A stretch of DNA of 64,000 nucleotides, from positions 124,001 to 188,000 of the forward strand of contig JANYDA010000009.1 of the NCBI GenBank assembly GCA_025360005.1, in the 5' to 3' direction. The translations under genes were made by a program, and so were the position numbers. The notes under the pieces are model-generated. The model made no database searches. It was not told the origin of the DNA and saw only the letters and a program-made list of their open reading frames with translations. This stretch comes from Fibrobacteria bacterium (lineage in GTDB: Bacteria > Fibrobacterota > Fibrobacteria > UBA11236). The first letter of the stretch is position 1. Each line of letters begins with the position of its first letter. Below, one piece after another: positions 1-8,750 of this stretch.

Positions 1-1
1 G

Positions 2-577
2 CGCGTGTTCCACGCGGATTTGATCGTGCATGGACGCGAGCATGTTCCGGACGCTCCCGGGCGCAAAATCATCGTCATGTCCAACCACCAAAGCCAATTG
101 GACATCCCGGCCCTGACCCGGGCCATGGATCGCGTCACCGGTTTCGTGGCCAAGCGGGAATTATCGCGTATCCCGCTTCTCAATTATTGGATGCGGCAAC
201 TGGGTTGCGTCATCATCGATAGGGCGGACAAGCGCGGCGCGCATCAGGCGCTGGAGGCCGCTGCGCGCGGAATGGGCCGCAACCCGCTGGTGGTCTTCCC
301 GGAAGGCACGCGCAGCCTGGACGGGAAACTGCTTCCGTTCAAGCTGGGAGGCACCCGTCTGGCCCTGCTGGCGCAGGCCATCATCGTGCCCGCTCTCATA
401 GAAGGATCGCGCGACGCGGTGGAAAACCGCCAAGCCCGTGGCCCCGGTACCGTGCCTGTGCGCCTGACATTCTTCCCTCCCCTGGACACGCTCGGCCTGG
501 ACGAAGGCAAGGCTTCCCAGAACAAGATCAAGGACTACGTGGAGCAGTGCTGGCGCAACCCAAACGCACCCATCTGA
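2..577 (+). CDS. plsC: 1-acyl-sn-glycerol-3-phosphate acyltransferase (PlsC family), 5' end outside window
   Basis: Transfers an acyl chain to lysophosphatidate to make phosphatidate, at the inner face of the cytoplasmic membrane. The catalytic NHxxxxD motif is visible as SNHQSQLD (about residues 26-33 counted from a GTG at 5), and the glycerol-phosphate-binding FPEGTRS block lies near residues 98-104. About 190 residues are present. The family normally has 220-260 with an N-terminal membrane segment, and the frame stays open to the window edge, so the true start is most likely upstream and the GTG at 5 is only the first possible start in view. Its last 31 bases overlap the next gene, which suggests translational coupling. 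Family assignment is firm; acyl donor and exact substrate are not visible. Confidence 0.85.
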   Translation, partial: RVFHADLIVHGREHVPDAPGRKIIVMSNHQSQLDIPALTRAMDRVTGFVAKRELSRIPLLNYWMRQLGCVIIDRADKRGAHQALEAAARGMGRNPLVVFPEGTRSLDGKLLPFKLGGTRLALLAQAIIVPALIEGSRDAVENRQARGPGTVPVRLTFFPPLDTLGLDEGKASQNKIKDYVEQCWRNPNAPI

Positions 578-1368
578 ACCGGGCGCTTTCCAAGCTAGGC
601 CTTTGCTCGCGAGGGATAGCCGCGCGTTGGATAGCGGACGGCAGGGTCTTCGTCAACGGCTTGCCGGCGGATTCGCCGGAACAATGGGTGGAGCTGGGCG
701 CGGACAAGATCGAAATAAGGAACCATGCCCAAGGTAACTCGCATGGTACGTACGGAACGGATGCGTCCGCGGCGGAAGGCGGCTCTTTTACGAGCCCTCA
801 TCCCACCATCGCGGAGGCCTCCCGGCCGCATGTCTATCTCGCCCTGCACAAGCCGGCCGGCTATGTCACCACCCGCAACGATGAGCTGGGGCGTAAAACC
901 GTGTATGACCTTCTGCCGCCGGAATATTCCGGCTGCTGGCTTTTCCCGGTCGGCCGCCTGGACAAAGATTCCGAAGGCCTGCTCCTCATGACGGACGATG
1001 GGGAATGGGCCAACCTGCTGACCGATCCGGAATTCCACGTTGAAAAGACCTATCGCGTCAAACTCGATGGCAAACCCTTGCCGGCCGAACTAGAGCGGTT
1101 CCGCACCGGAGTGATGCTGGATGCTACGGTAACCTTGCCGGCACGGGTGAAGGCGGAAGGAAGGGGTTGGTACCTGGTGGTTTTGACGGAAGGCCGCAAT
1201 CGACAGATCAGGCGCATGTTCCACGAATTGGGCTATAAGGTGAAAAGGCTGGTGCGGCTGGCTATCGGCCCGTTGGAGTTGGGAGATTTGCCGGCAGGGA
1301 ATTCGCTCGGGTTGGGAACGGAGTGGGTAGAGAGGCTGCGCGCTTCGGCGGGCGGAAAATCGCTCTGA
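547..1368 (+). CDS. RsuA/RluB-family 16S/23S rRNA pseudouridine synthase
   Basis: Isomerises a uridine in ribosomal RNA to pseudouridine. An N-terminal S4 RNA-binding domain occupies about residues 7-55. The catalytic domain starts near residue 95 and contains GRLDKDSEGLLLMT, with the catalytic Asp at about 139, and the later NRQIRRMF motif near residue 220. A poorly conserved linker of about 35 residues separates the two domains. The start is a GTG inside the end of the plsC-like gene. The sequence places it in the RsuA/RluB/RluE/RluF group, but I cannot tell which rRNA position it modifies. It converges with the lipoprotein gene at 1388, only 19 bases away. Confidence 0.88.
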   Translation: MLAQPKRTHLNRALSKLGLCSRGIAARWIADGRVFVNGLPADSPEQWVELGADKIEIRNHAQGNSHGTYGTDASAAEGGSFTSPHPTIAEASRPHVYLALHKPAGYVTTRNDELGRKTVYDLLPPEYSGCWLFPVGRLDKDSEGLLLMTDDGEWANLLTDPEFHVEKTYRVKLDGKPLPAELERFRTGVMLDATVTLPARVKAEGRGWYLVVLTEGRNRQIRRMFHELGYKVKRLVRLAIGPLELGDLPAGNSLGLGTEWVERLRASAGGKSL

Positions 1369-1387
1369 TCCCGGGCTAGGCGGCGGT

Positions 1388-3034
1388 TCAGGGCAGAGGC
1401 TGGGCGGGGATATCGAGGGTCGCCTCGTTCCGTCCGTTATGGTCATCGAACACTTCTACGCGCAGCCTGCGCTCCCCCAATGCGGGCGGAGTAGAAAAGT
1501 GGTGGCGCAAGAGCTGGTCGAACTCTTTCCCTACCTGGGTTGACGTGTCCACAATGGTCGAGTCCCCCCAATCGATGGTGATGTGGGTGAATCGATCCAG
1601 GCCTTCATAGACATCCAAATCCTTGACCGTCAATTGCACCTGATAGAAAATCTTGCCGGCGATGGACGGGTATGGATTGGACTGGGGCGTTAGCACGATG
1701 TCCGGGTTGATGTCCTTACGGATGGTCAAATATTCCCTGTTCTGGAATTCATTGACATCCCCGCAATTGTCGACCACGCCGGCCCTTACAATCACGGAGT
1801 CCTTGGGGTACTGATAGGCATGTGTCAGGGTGTCCAGCAGGAAGTGGACATTGTCCTGCTTCAGATCCACCTTGGGTTCTTCCCCGTCCCCCCAATTGAT
1901 GAACCGATCGTAGACCGGGCCATCGCTGTCCTTCGCCGCGATCCAATAGGAAACGGGTTCATTGGTGAAGAATATGGTTCCGCGACTCGCTTTGCCGCTG
2001 CTGACCGTGGGGAGGCTGTTGGATGTGACCGTGAAAGACATGGTGCTGTCCGTATGCTCCTTGTTGTCGTCATATACGGATACGAAAAGTTTTTCGTTCG
2101 CCGTCAGGATTTCCTCCCTGGATCCGCCGAAGATGTTTTTGGGATGGAGGACGAAACGCCGGGGATCGTTGCAATTGCGTCGTTCATAGATTCGCCCGAA
2201 GGCGGAAGCGGAATCCATGGCTTGGAACACCACGGAATCGCAATGCCCGTCCGAATCATCCGCTTCAAAGCCAATGCTGATGGAGTCCCCAATCGGCCCG
2301 CATCCCACCCGTATCTGCTCCCGGTTAGCCGACAGCTTCAGGGTGGGCAATACGTTCCGGGTCCAATTCACCGCGATGGAAGCTGAGTCCACCAGGTATT
2401 CCTCATGCCCGGCCAAGCGCGATTTGACCCTGAGGGTGAGAACGTCCGGCCCCTCGAAGACTTTGGCGGGGTCGGCGATCAAAATGAAAAAGGATTTGCC
2501 GGCCGATTCCCTGGCAAAGTACTGATTGAACCTGGGATTGTTGGCGAAGGTCCACTCATAGCGGAAAGTGCCATTGTCGACGGGAGGATACGCGGTGATC
2601 TTGAAGGTCAGGGGAGTGCGGAACTGGGAGGGCATTTCGAGGGCACGGATCTTTTTGCCGGGATCCTCGGGATACCATTGATCCCCGCCGCGACGCGCGA
2701 GCCCCATGGGAAAGGTGCCCCCATTACCGCGGAGATCGAAATGCATCGTCCTGTCGTAATACCATTTCGTATTGCACAGCAGATCGTAGGAGCCGGTTCC
2801 CGCGTCTTCCATCGCGAAGTCGCCCGTACTGTCGGTGGTGAAATCGATCCCGCGGGCGGAATCCGTGCAATGGGCTTCTTCCAGGGGTTTGCCGGTAAAT
2901 GCGTCGCGGACCTGGATCCTCAAGGGCACCACGGTAACGGCCTTGGTGTCCACCAGGTTCCGCCAATAGTCGCAACCGGCCGCCAGCAATCCGGCGATCG
3001 CCGCGGCCGCCGGCAGCAACCGTGGAACTCTCAC
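1388..3034 (-). CDS. Large lipoprotein with tandem Ig/PKD-like beta domains
   Basis: A 548-residue predicted lipoprotein. The N-terminus is a signal peptide ending in the lipobox LLAAGC, with the lipidated Cys at about residue 21. The mature part begins with a region like a carboxypeptidase-regulatory fold (residues about 35-110). It continues as several beta-sandwich-like repeats that carry INWGDG and IDWGDS, the W-G-D pattern of PKD-type Ig domains. No catalytic motif is visible, so a surface structural or sensory role is inferred. Its GTG start overlaps the stop of the FHA-sigma54 regulator by 4 bases, so it is the last gene of the kinase operon and may be an envelope partner of that pathway. 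Confidence 0.8.
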   Translation of the reverse strand: MRVPRLLPAAAAIAGLLAAGCDYWRNLVDTKAVTVVPLRIQVRDAFTGKPLEEAHCTDSARGIDFTTDSTGDFAMEDAGTGSYDLLCNTKWYYDRTMHFDLRGNGGTFPMGLARRGGDQWYPEDPGKKIRALEMPSQFRTPLTFKITAYPPVDNGTFRYEWTFANNPRFNQYFARESAGKSFFILIADPAKVFEGPDVLTLRVKSRLAGHEEYLVDSASIAVNWTRNVLPTLKLSANREQIRVGCGPIGDSISIGFEADDSDGHCDSVVFQAMDSASAFGRIYERRNCNDPRRFVLHPKNIFGGSREEILTANEKLFVSVYDDNKEHTDSTMSFTVTSNSLPTVSSGKASRGTIFFTNEPVSYWIAAKDSDGPVYDRFINWGDGEEPKVDLKQDNVHFLLDTLTHAYQYPKDSVIVRAGVVDNCGDVNEFQNREYLTIRKDINPDIVLTPQSNPYPSIAGKIFYQVQLTVKDLDVYEGLDRFTHITIDWGDSTIVDTSTQVGKEFDQLLRHHFSTPPALGERRLRVEVFDDHNGRNEATLDIPAQPLP

Positions 3035-4965
3035 CCTTCCACTCCTTCGCCCGTATCGGGATCATCGTGATCGCCCAGCAATTTGTATTTGCGGAGCATG
3101 CTCTTGCATGTGTTACGGGAGATTTGCAGGTGCTCGGCGCATTTGGTGATGTTGCCTCGGTAATGCTTGAGGCAGCGGCGCAACAGCGCCGTCTCGTATT
3201 CCTCCCGGTACTCTTCCAGGGTCTTCTTCTCCAGGCCGTCCTCGGCCGGTGCGCTTCTGGGAGCCGGGGCTCCAGAATCCAGGCCCAAATCGGAAGCGGC
3301 AATGGAGTTGCCGGCGTGGAAAAGCCAGGCGCGCTGCAGTTTATTCTCCAGTTCGCGCACGTTGCCGGGCCAGGCATGGGTACGGATGGCATCCGACGCA
3401 TCCGGGGTGAAGGACCAGGAAACCTGGCCGAAATGCTTTTGGATGAAATGGCGCGCCAGTACGGGGATGTCCTCCGTGCGCTCGCGTAAGGGGGGCATCA
3501 GCAAAGGCAAAACATGCAGACGGTAGAAAAGATCCTGGCGGAATTTCTGCGCCTTAACCCTTTCCATGAGATCGTAATTGGTGGCCGCTACGATGCGCAC
3601 GTCCACATGGACGGTTTCATTGCCGCCCAGCCGCTCGAACTTGCCTTCCTGGACGAAGCGCAGGAGTTTGCCTTGCAGCTCCAGGGGCAGATCCCCGATC
3701 TCGTCCAGGAACAAGGTGCCGCCCGCGCAGGTTTCCACCTTTCCGGACTTGCGCGCCATGGCCCCGGTGAAGGCGCCCTTCTCATGCCCGAACAGTTCGC
3801 TCTCGATGAGGTTGGCCGGCAGGGTGGCGCAGTCGATGACCAGGAAGGGTTTGGCCGCGCGCGCGCTGAAATGGTGGATAAGCTTGGCGATATAGGTTTT
3901 ACCGGTGCCGGTTTCGCCGGTAATAAGCACGGGCAGATCCACGGTGGCCAGCTTGCGCGCCAGGGTTTGCACCTTCTCCATGGGCCCGCCCTCCGCGAAC
4001 ACCAATTGGTTCCGCATCTGGCGGAGGAAATCGTCCAGCTCCCGGTTCTGCCGCTGCAGATCTTCGATGCGGCCTCGGCTTTCGCGTCCCTGTTCCTCCA
4101 GCAGGCGCCCGGTTTCCGCGCGGTGGAGGTTTTCAATGTCCTGTAGATTGCGCCATAGCACGGAGGCGAAGAGCAGGATCATATCGAGCAGATCGCGCGT
4201 TTCCTCTTTGGGTTCAACGTGGATCCCGTCCGCCAGGAATGCTACCCAGCCGCGTTCGGGCGCGGGTTGGAAGGCCAATTGCACACGCCAACCCGCCGTG
4301 CCCGGGGTAACCTTCAGCCATCTGCCTCCGTCCGCGGATCCCGTCTTGGCCTCGGGGGCTTCCCAGGGAATGGTTTCCAGCGCGCAGGCTTTCGGCAGGT
4401 CCTGGCTTTTTTCCGCCGCCAGGCAGACGGAACGGCATTCCAGTTTGCGGGTAAGCACCTCGCCCAGCCGTTCCGCGAAATGGGCCACGGTGCGGGATTC
4501 GGTCAGGGCGCTGACCGTTTCCACCAGCGCCTTGAGGAATTCCTGATGCCGTTCCACTTCGCGCAGGATTTCTTCCGCTTCCTTGCGAAGGCCCGGGCTC
4601 TGGATGGCCATGGTATGGATTTTCTGGTTGAGGCGCGCCAGGGGCATGGGCGTATTGGGAAACGGCGTCAGGGACTTGAAACGGAATCGGATGTCCCCGA
4701 AAGCGATGGCGTCTCCGTCTTGCAAGGCGCAAGCCGAGACCGGCTTGCCGTTGACGGTGGTGCCGTTGCGGCTTTTCAGATCGAGCAGGTGGAAGCCGTC
4801 TTCGCGGTTGAGGATGTTCCCGTGAAAGGAGGATACCTTGGGATCGTCCAGATAGATGTCGTTGGATTCATTGCGGCCCAGGGTGGTGATCACCTTGTTC
4901 AGCGGATAAGGGGGATGTTCCCCGGATTCCCAGACAAGGTGGGCGCCGATGCCGAAACTGGCCAT
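3031..4965 (-). CDS. FHA-domain sigma54-dependent transcriptional activator
   Basis: A bacterial enhancer-binding protein that remodels sigma54 RNA polymerase. An FHA phosphothreonine-binding domain (about residues 8-95, with LGRNESND and KVSSFHG) is followed by a GAF-like or coiled-coil region (about 110-320). The AAA+ domain has GETGTGKT at about 350, GAFTGA at about 397 and FLDEIGD at about 419, and the C-terminus is a Fis-type helix-turn-helix. It has no receiver domain, so input is expected through the FHA domain. I chose the ATG at 4965 because it has a GGGAG ribosome site and sits 2 bases after the upstream gene. A longer start at 5049 would run back into that gene. The Ser/Thr kinase two genes upstream is the obvious candidate input; this is inference. 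Confidence 0.9.
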   Translation of the reverse strand: MASFGIGAHLVWESGEHPPYPLNKVITTLGRNESNDIYLDDPKVSSFHGNILNREDGFHLLDLKSRNGTTVNGKPVSACALQDGDAIAFGDIRFRFKSLTPFPNTPMPLARLNQKIHTMAIQSPGLRKEAEEILREVERHQEFLKALVETVSALTESRTVAHFAERLGEVLTRKLECRSVCLAAEKSQDLPKACALETIPWEAPEAKTGSADGGRWLKVTPGTAGWRVQLAFQPAPERGWVAFLADGIHVEPKEETRDLLDMILLFASVLWRNLQDIENLHRAETGRLLEEQGRESRGRIEDLQRQNRELDDFLRQMRNQLVFAEGGPMEKVQTLARKLATVDLPVLITGETGTGKTYIAKLIHHFSARAAKPFLVIDCATLPANLIESELFGHEKGAFTGAMARKSGKVETCAGGTLFLDEIGDLPLELQGKLLRFVQEGKFERLGGNETVHVDVRIVAATNYDLMERVKAQKFRQDLFYRLHVLPLLMPPLRERTEDIPVLARHFIQKHFGQVSWSFTPDASDAIRTHAWPGNVRELENKLQRAWLFHAGNSIAASDLGLDSGAPAPRSAPAEDGLEKKTLEEYREEYETALLRRCLKHYRGNITKCAEHLQISRNTCKSMLRKYKLLGDHDDPDTGEGVEG

Positions 4966-4967
4966 GC

Positions 4968-5804
4968 TCAATCTCCCGCCGAAGCGATTAAAGAGAAAAG
5001 GTAAGCGCCTAAGGCGGTGGACAATGAGACCCTTTGCACCCATTGCCATGATTGCAGGTTACCGCGCTCATTTTCATTTTTCACCCTGAACGCGTCATTC
5101 TCCTCCCGCGATTGCATTTCCGAGGCATAGATGGATATCGCGATGCCGCCCGCCTGCAGGATTCCCAAGGCCACCCCATGCTTGACGCGGTTGCGAACCA
5201 GCCAACCCGCGCCCAAAGGCACGGCCCCCAAAGCCAATCCGACATGCGCGTTCCCGGGACCGGTTTTTTCCGTTAAGCCGCCGGAAGCGCGCAAGGATAA
5301 GGTTTCCGTTGACCCGGCCGGCGCCGGCGGAGCCGACCGCAAGGAAAGCCCCGCGAAGGTTGCAGGCGCGGACTCCGAAGGCGCCGGGGGCGGAGCGGAG
5401 GGATTTCCAGCCCCAGGAATCGCGCTCGCCTCGGGGATGCCGGCGGCGTTCTTCGCTTCATGCGCGCGATCGAAGGCCTGCAAAACCTGCGCGTCTTCAT
5501 TCTTGGGAAACTGGAAAAGGCTATCCAACCGGAGCAGTCTGGTGAAATAGGCGACGGCTTGCGAGTCCTGTCCCAATCGAGCCGAAGCCATGCCCAGGTA
5601 TTGGTAGAGGGACAGGGAATCCCGTCGTTTGAAAGGCCCCTGGGATTGCAACGCCTCCAGGCGCACCAACGCTGAATCGAACAAACCTTGATGGTAAAAA
5701 TGCGCGGCGTCATTGACGATGGCTCCCGCGCGCTTTGCATCGGCCTGGGAGGATGCGACCACGGCGGCGATCGCCAAAGGGCAGAGAGCGGCCGGGTATC
5801 GCAT
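4968..5804 (-). CDS. Exported TPR protein with C-terminal membrane segments
   Basis: A 278-residue protein with a signal peptide (about residues 1-22). It has two to three TPR-like helical repeats (about 25-115, including YQYLGMASARLGQDSQAVAY), a Pro/Ala/Ser-rich linker (about 125-175), and a C-terminal part with hydrophobic segments near 185-225 and 250-275. The tail resembles DUF5683-type domains, though I am not certain of that match. The start ATG shares one base with the kinase stop (TGATG), so it is translationally coupled to the kinase. Role unknown; a scaffold or sensor partner for the kinase and activator is a reasonable guess. Confidence 0.72.
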   Translation of the reverse strand: MRYPAALCPLAIAAVVASSQADAKRAGAIVNDAAHFYHQGLFDSALVRLEALQSQGPFKRRDSLSLYQYLGMASARLGQDSQAVAYFTRLLRLDSLFQFPKNEDAQVLQAFDRAHEAKNAAGIPEASAIPGAGNPSAPPPAPSESAPATFAGLSLRSAPPAPAGSTETLSLRASGGLTEKTGPGNAHVGLALGAVPLGAGWLVRNRVKHGVALGILQAGGIAISIYASEMQSREENDAFRVKNENERGNLQSWQWVQRVSLSTALGAYLFSLIASAGD

Positions 5805-7564
5805 CAGCGCCGATTACGGGTTACGGAGAAACCGCCGTCCGCTTCCAGGCTGAGCAGATAAAGCGTATCCGCCGATACGAACAGGCTGCTGCTGATGGGC
5901 CGGTGGCTGCCGGGAGTTGTGAGGGTGATATTGACGAGTCCGGGCGATAGCGGCCAACCCCGGGCTGGGCTTGGGGAAGTCCATTCCGCGGTATCGTCAA
6001 TGGTGACTTTGGTGCCGGCGGGGCCTGACAAAGCCACGGCCGGGGACTTATGCCTCGGAGCGCGCCCGGCCCAGGGTAACACGGAAGATACTTTATCCCG
6101 GATGGTGGCCTGCGAGCGGGAGGGCTTCGCGGTATTGGGGCCATGGACGGAGAGCGATCCCGTGAGCGCGGGAAGATGCGCGGGCATATCCGGGGCATCG
6201 GTAGGCCCGCGTCGCCCCACGCCCGCATCTGCGGCTTCGCCCGGGCCGGGAGCGGGCCCGGTTTTGGCGATAGCCACGGCGCCCGAGACCGGGGCGGGAT
6301 TTGCCGCCGGAGTTTGCGCCTTGCCCCATGCCAGCAACCCGGCCGTAACGGCCAGGATACCTACCGTTCCGGCGATCCATTTCAGACGGCCGCTTGGGGC
6401 GCGATTCCCGGTTCCCGTTCTTCCGGCCTTTGCCGGCCTATCCGCGCCGGCCGTTCCCGAGGCTTCCACCAGCACGGTGACGGGGGCGGATTTGGCCTTG
6501 GCAGGGGGGGTGGAAAGGAGCTCCCGCAAAAGCGGGTTGTCCGGTTCGCGGCGCAGGGCCTTTTCAAGCAACGCTACCGCTTCCCGGTGCCTGCCGCCTT
6601 CGCGCAGGCGGAAATAATGATCGCGCAACTCCCGGCCCGCAGGCACCTCGCCGCCCGGGTCGCCCTCATCGAGGTCGAGCGACAACTCCCTTTTAAGGAC
6701 CGCCTCCGGACGTTCCCCGCTTTCGATTCTATCCCAGGCGGCGAGCAGATCGCGGTGCAGGGCTTCCGGGTCCTTGCTTTGCAAAGCGGTCAGCACCGGT
6801 TTGGCGAGGAGATGGGGGAGGCGCCCGATGCGGTCTTCCGGCGGGGCGGCGCGCGCGTTCCCGATTTCCAGCAGGGCTTGGTTAACCCGCATGTTACCCT
6901 GGCCCGGATCGAACAAGGGTTCTCCGGTGGCGAGATAATAAAGCAGAGATCCGAAGCTGAACAGATCCGAACGCGTGCTTCCCGGCGCGCCGGACACGTG
7001 TTCCGGGGAAAGGAAGGCGGGCGTGCCCACTATCCTGCCTTGCGCGGCGCGGAACTTCTTTCCCGCCATCCCGAAATCGGACAGCTTGGCCACCCCGGAC
7101 CTTCCCACCAGAACGTTGGCCGGGGAAAGGTCCAGATGCAATACGTCTTGCGAATGCGCGTACAGCAGTCCCTCCAGGGTCTGCACGGCCGCGGCCAACG
7201 CGGCGGATACGGAAAGCGGACCGCGGGACTCGGTGAGTTCCATCAGGTTCCAGCCTTCCACGTATTCCATGCAGATGAAGGCTTTGTCCTCCTGCACGCC
7301 GAAATCATAGATGCGCACCACATGGCCGTGCTCCAGGCGCGCCATCAAGGTTGCCTCCGAAAGGAATTCGTCCGGCGTGAGGATGTCCCCATCGTTGCTG
7401 AAAGACGGGATCTTGAGGGCCACCAGGCGGTTGATGGGTTGTTGCAGCGCTTTGAAAATCCTGGACGTGCCGCCTTCGCCGATCAATTGCACCAGATAGA
7501 ACTTGCCAAAGGATTGACCAGGCTGAAACAAGTCTGACCTTCCAGGTGCATCCATGGGTGGCAT
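5804..7564 (-). CDS. Membrane-anchored Ser/Thr protein kinase (PknB-like)
   Basis: A Hanks-type kinase of 586 residues. The N-terminal kinase domain (about residues 20-285) has the glycine loop IGEGGTSRIFKA, the ATP-binding Lys in VALKIP, the catalytic loop HLDLSPANVLV and the metal-binding DFG in LSDFGMAG. The usual Arg of HRD is Leu, making it a non-RD kinase, and the loop Lys is Ser, as in some myxobacterial kinases. The catalytic Asp and Asn are kept. After a helical region comes a Pro/Ala-rich linker and one membrane segment near residue 385 (GTVGILAVTAGLLAWG), then an extracytoplasmic tail ending in a PEGA-like beta domain. It is the first gene of a four-gene overlapping operon with TPR, FHA-sigma54 and lipoprotein genes. 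Confidence 0.9.
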   Translation of the reverse strand: MPPMDAPGRSDLFQPGQSFGKFYLVQLIGEGGTSRIFKALQQPINRLVALKIPSFSNDGDILTPDEFLSEATLMARLEHGHVVRIYDFGVQEDKAFICMEYVEGWNLMELTESRGPLSVSAALAAAVQTLEGLLYAHSQDVLHLDLSPANVLVGRSGVAKLSDFGMAGKKFRAAQGRIVGTPAFLSPEHVSGAPGSTRSDLFSFGSLLYYLATGEPLFDPGQGNMRVNQALLEIGNARAAPPEDRIGRLPHLLAKPVLTALQSKDPEALHRDLLAAWDRIESGERPEAVLKRELSLDLDEGDPGGEVPAGRELRDHYFRLREGGRHREAVALLEKALRREPDNPLLRELLSTPPAKAKSAPVTVLVEASGTAGADRPAKAGRTGTGNRAPSGRLKWIAGTVGILAVTAGLLAWGKAQTPAANPAPVSGAVAIAKTGPAPGPGEAADAGVGRRGPTDAPDMPAHLPALTGSLSVHGPNTAKPSRSQATIRDKVSSVLPWAGRAPRHKSPAVALSGPAGTKVTIDDTAEWTSPSPARGWPLSPGLVNITLTTPGSHRPISSSLFVSADTLYLLSLEADGGFSVTRNRR

Positions 7565-7609
7565 AGTGGTTCGATCTTGACCGAAAGTGTTTAAAATTAG
7601 CTGGATTCT

Positions 7610-7638
7610 AATATAGCGGCGACGCGGTTTTTCTACAA
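7610..7638 (-). promoter_or_regulatory. Candidate sigma70-type promoter of the kinase operon
   Basis: On the minus strand TTGTAG (7633-7638) and TATATT (7610-7615) are separated by exactly 17 bases. They lie about 45 bases upstream of the kinase start, in an AT-richer gap between lipA and the kinase. The -10 box matches consensus at 5 of 6 positions; the -35 box is weak (3 of 6). This supports the kinase operon having its own promoter rather than reading through from lipA. A short inverted repeat (TCTCC/GGAGA, about 7689-7702) lies just after lipA and could be part of its terminator, but it has no T tract. Confidence 0.4.
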
Positions 7639-7715
7639 CCCAAACCTCTAAAGATCCCCGTTTGAGCGGGTCCGAGGGTCAGGATTCGCTCTCCATTGGA
7701 GAACAGTCCGGCTCC

Positions 7716-8690
7716 TTACAAGAGCGGTTTTGGAAAGGGAGTTCCCGGAAACAAGGGAGCGGATTGCTGATCGGCATGATAGGAGGACCGGACCATAGGT
7801 CCCGAGACGCAAATCCGGATGCCGTTTTCCCTGGAAAAGATCCGCAAGGATTCGAACTCGGCGGGGGGGACATAGCGATGCACGGGCAAATGCTCCCGGG
7901 TGGGCTGCAAGTACTGGCCCATGGTAAGGATGTCCACTTTTAGAGAAGCGATGTACCGGATCATCTCTTGGACTTCCGCCTCCGTTTCTCCCAGGCCCAG
8001 CATCAAGCTTGTCTTGGTGGCGAACCCGGCGGCTTTGGCGTGGGCCAACACCGCGCTGCTGTCCGCGATGTTCCCGCGGCCGCGCACGTTTTTCTGGAGG
8101 CGGGGAATGGTCTCGAAGTTATGGTTAAGGATATCCGGCTTGGCCGCCAGGATCCTGTCCACTAGTCCCAGATTCCCCTGCATATCCGGGATCAGGACTT
8201 CCACCCGGCAATGCGGCGAGCCCGCGCGCACGGCATGGATGGTTTCCGCCCATACGCCAGCGCCTTGATCGGGCAAATCGTCCCTGGCCACGGAGGTGAT
8301 GACGGCGTATTTCAGGTTCATCAGTTTTACGGAATCCGCCACCCTGGCCGGTTCCTTCCTGTCATACGCGCCCGGCTTGCCTTTAGGGACATCGCAAAAC
8401 CGGCAGCCGCGCGTGCAGACATTGCCCAGGATTATGAAGGTGGCCGTGCCCTTGGCCCAGCATTCGCCCAGGTTGGGGCAACTGGCGCTTTGGCAAACGG
8501 TGTTGAGTCCATGCTCCTCGACAATGGCGCGCACCTTTGCATAGGCTTCCCCACCCGGGATTTTGGCTTTGAGCCAGGTGGGTTTGCCCGGCGCGGGGCG
8601 CTTGTCGAGTAACGCTACGGCTTGGGAGGATCCGGAAAACGGGCTTGTCTGGGGGGCAGGCGTGGGCTGCATATTCGTCTCGGCGGTCAT
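7716..8690 (-). CDS. lipA: Lipoyl synthase
   Basis: A radical-SAM enzyme that inserts two sulfurs into octanoyl chains on lipoyl-dependent enzymes. Both iron-sulfur sites are visible. The auxiliary cluster is at Cys66, Cys71 and Cys77 (CQSASCPNLGEC), and the radical-SAM cluster is at Cys92, Cys96 and Cys99 (CTRGCRFC). The C-terminal RSSYHA carries the conserved Ser ligand of the auxiliary cluster. The length of 324 residues is typical. About 40 non-conserved residues precede the family core, so a start a few codons downstream is possible. No lipB is adjacent. It is divergent from the barrel gene that starts at 8751. Confidence 0.96.
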   Translation of the reverse strand: MTAETNMQPTPAPQTSPFSGSSQAVALLDKRPAPGKPTWLKAKIPGGEAYAKVRAIVEEHGLNTVCQSASCPNLGECWAKGTATFIILGNVCTRGCRFCDVPKGKPGAYDRKEPARVADSVKLMNLKYAVITSVARDDLPDQGAGVWAETIHAVRAGSPHCRVEVLIPDMQGNLGLVDRILAAKPDILNHNFETIPRLQKNVRGRGNIADSSAVLAHAKAAGFATKTSLMLGLGETEAEVQEMIRYIASLKVDILTMGQYLQPTREHLPVHRYVPPAEFESLRIFSRENGIRICVSGPMVRSSYHADQQSAPLFPGTPFPKPLL

Positions 8691-8750
8691 AATCTAAAGA
8701 TAACAGAATTGTATGTTTATGACCCAATCACCAAGCGAAAGGCCCTAAAC

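Noticed and set aside
6143-7537. 464-residue plus-strand frame opposite the Ser/Thr kinase
   Set aside because: The kinase has complete catalytic motifs on the other strand; the plus frame shows none.
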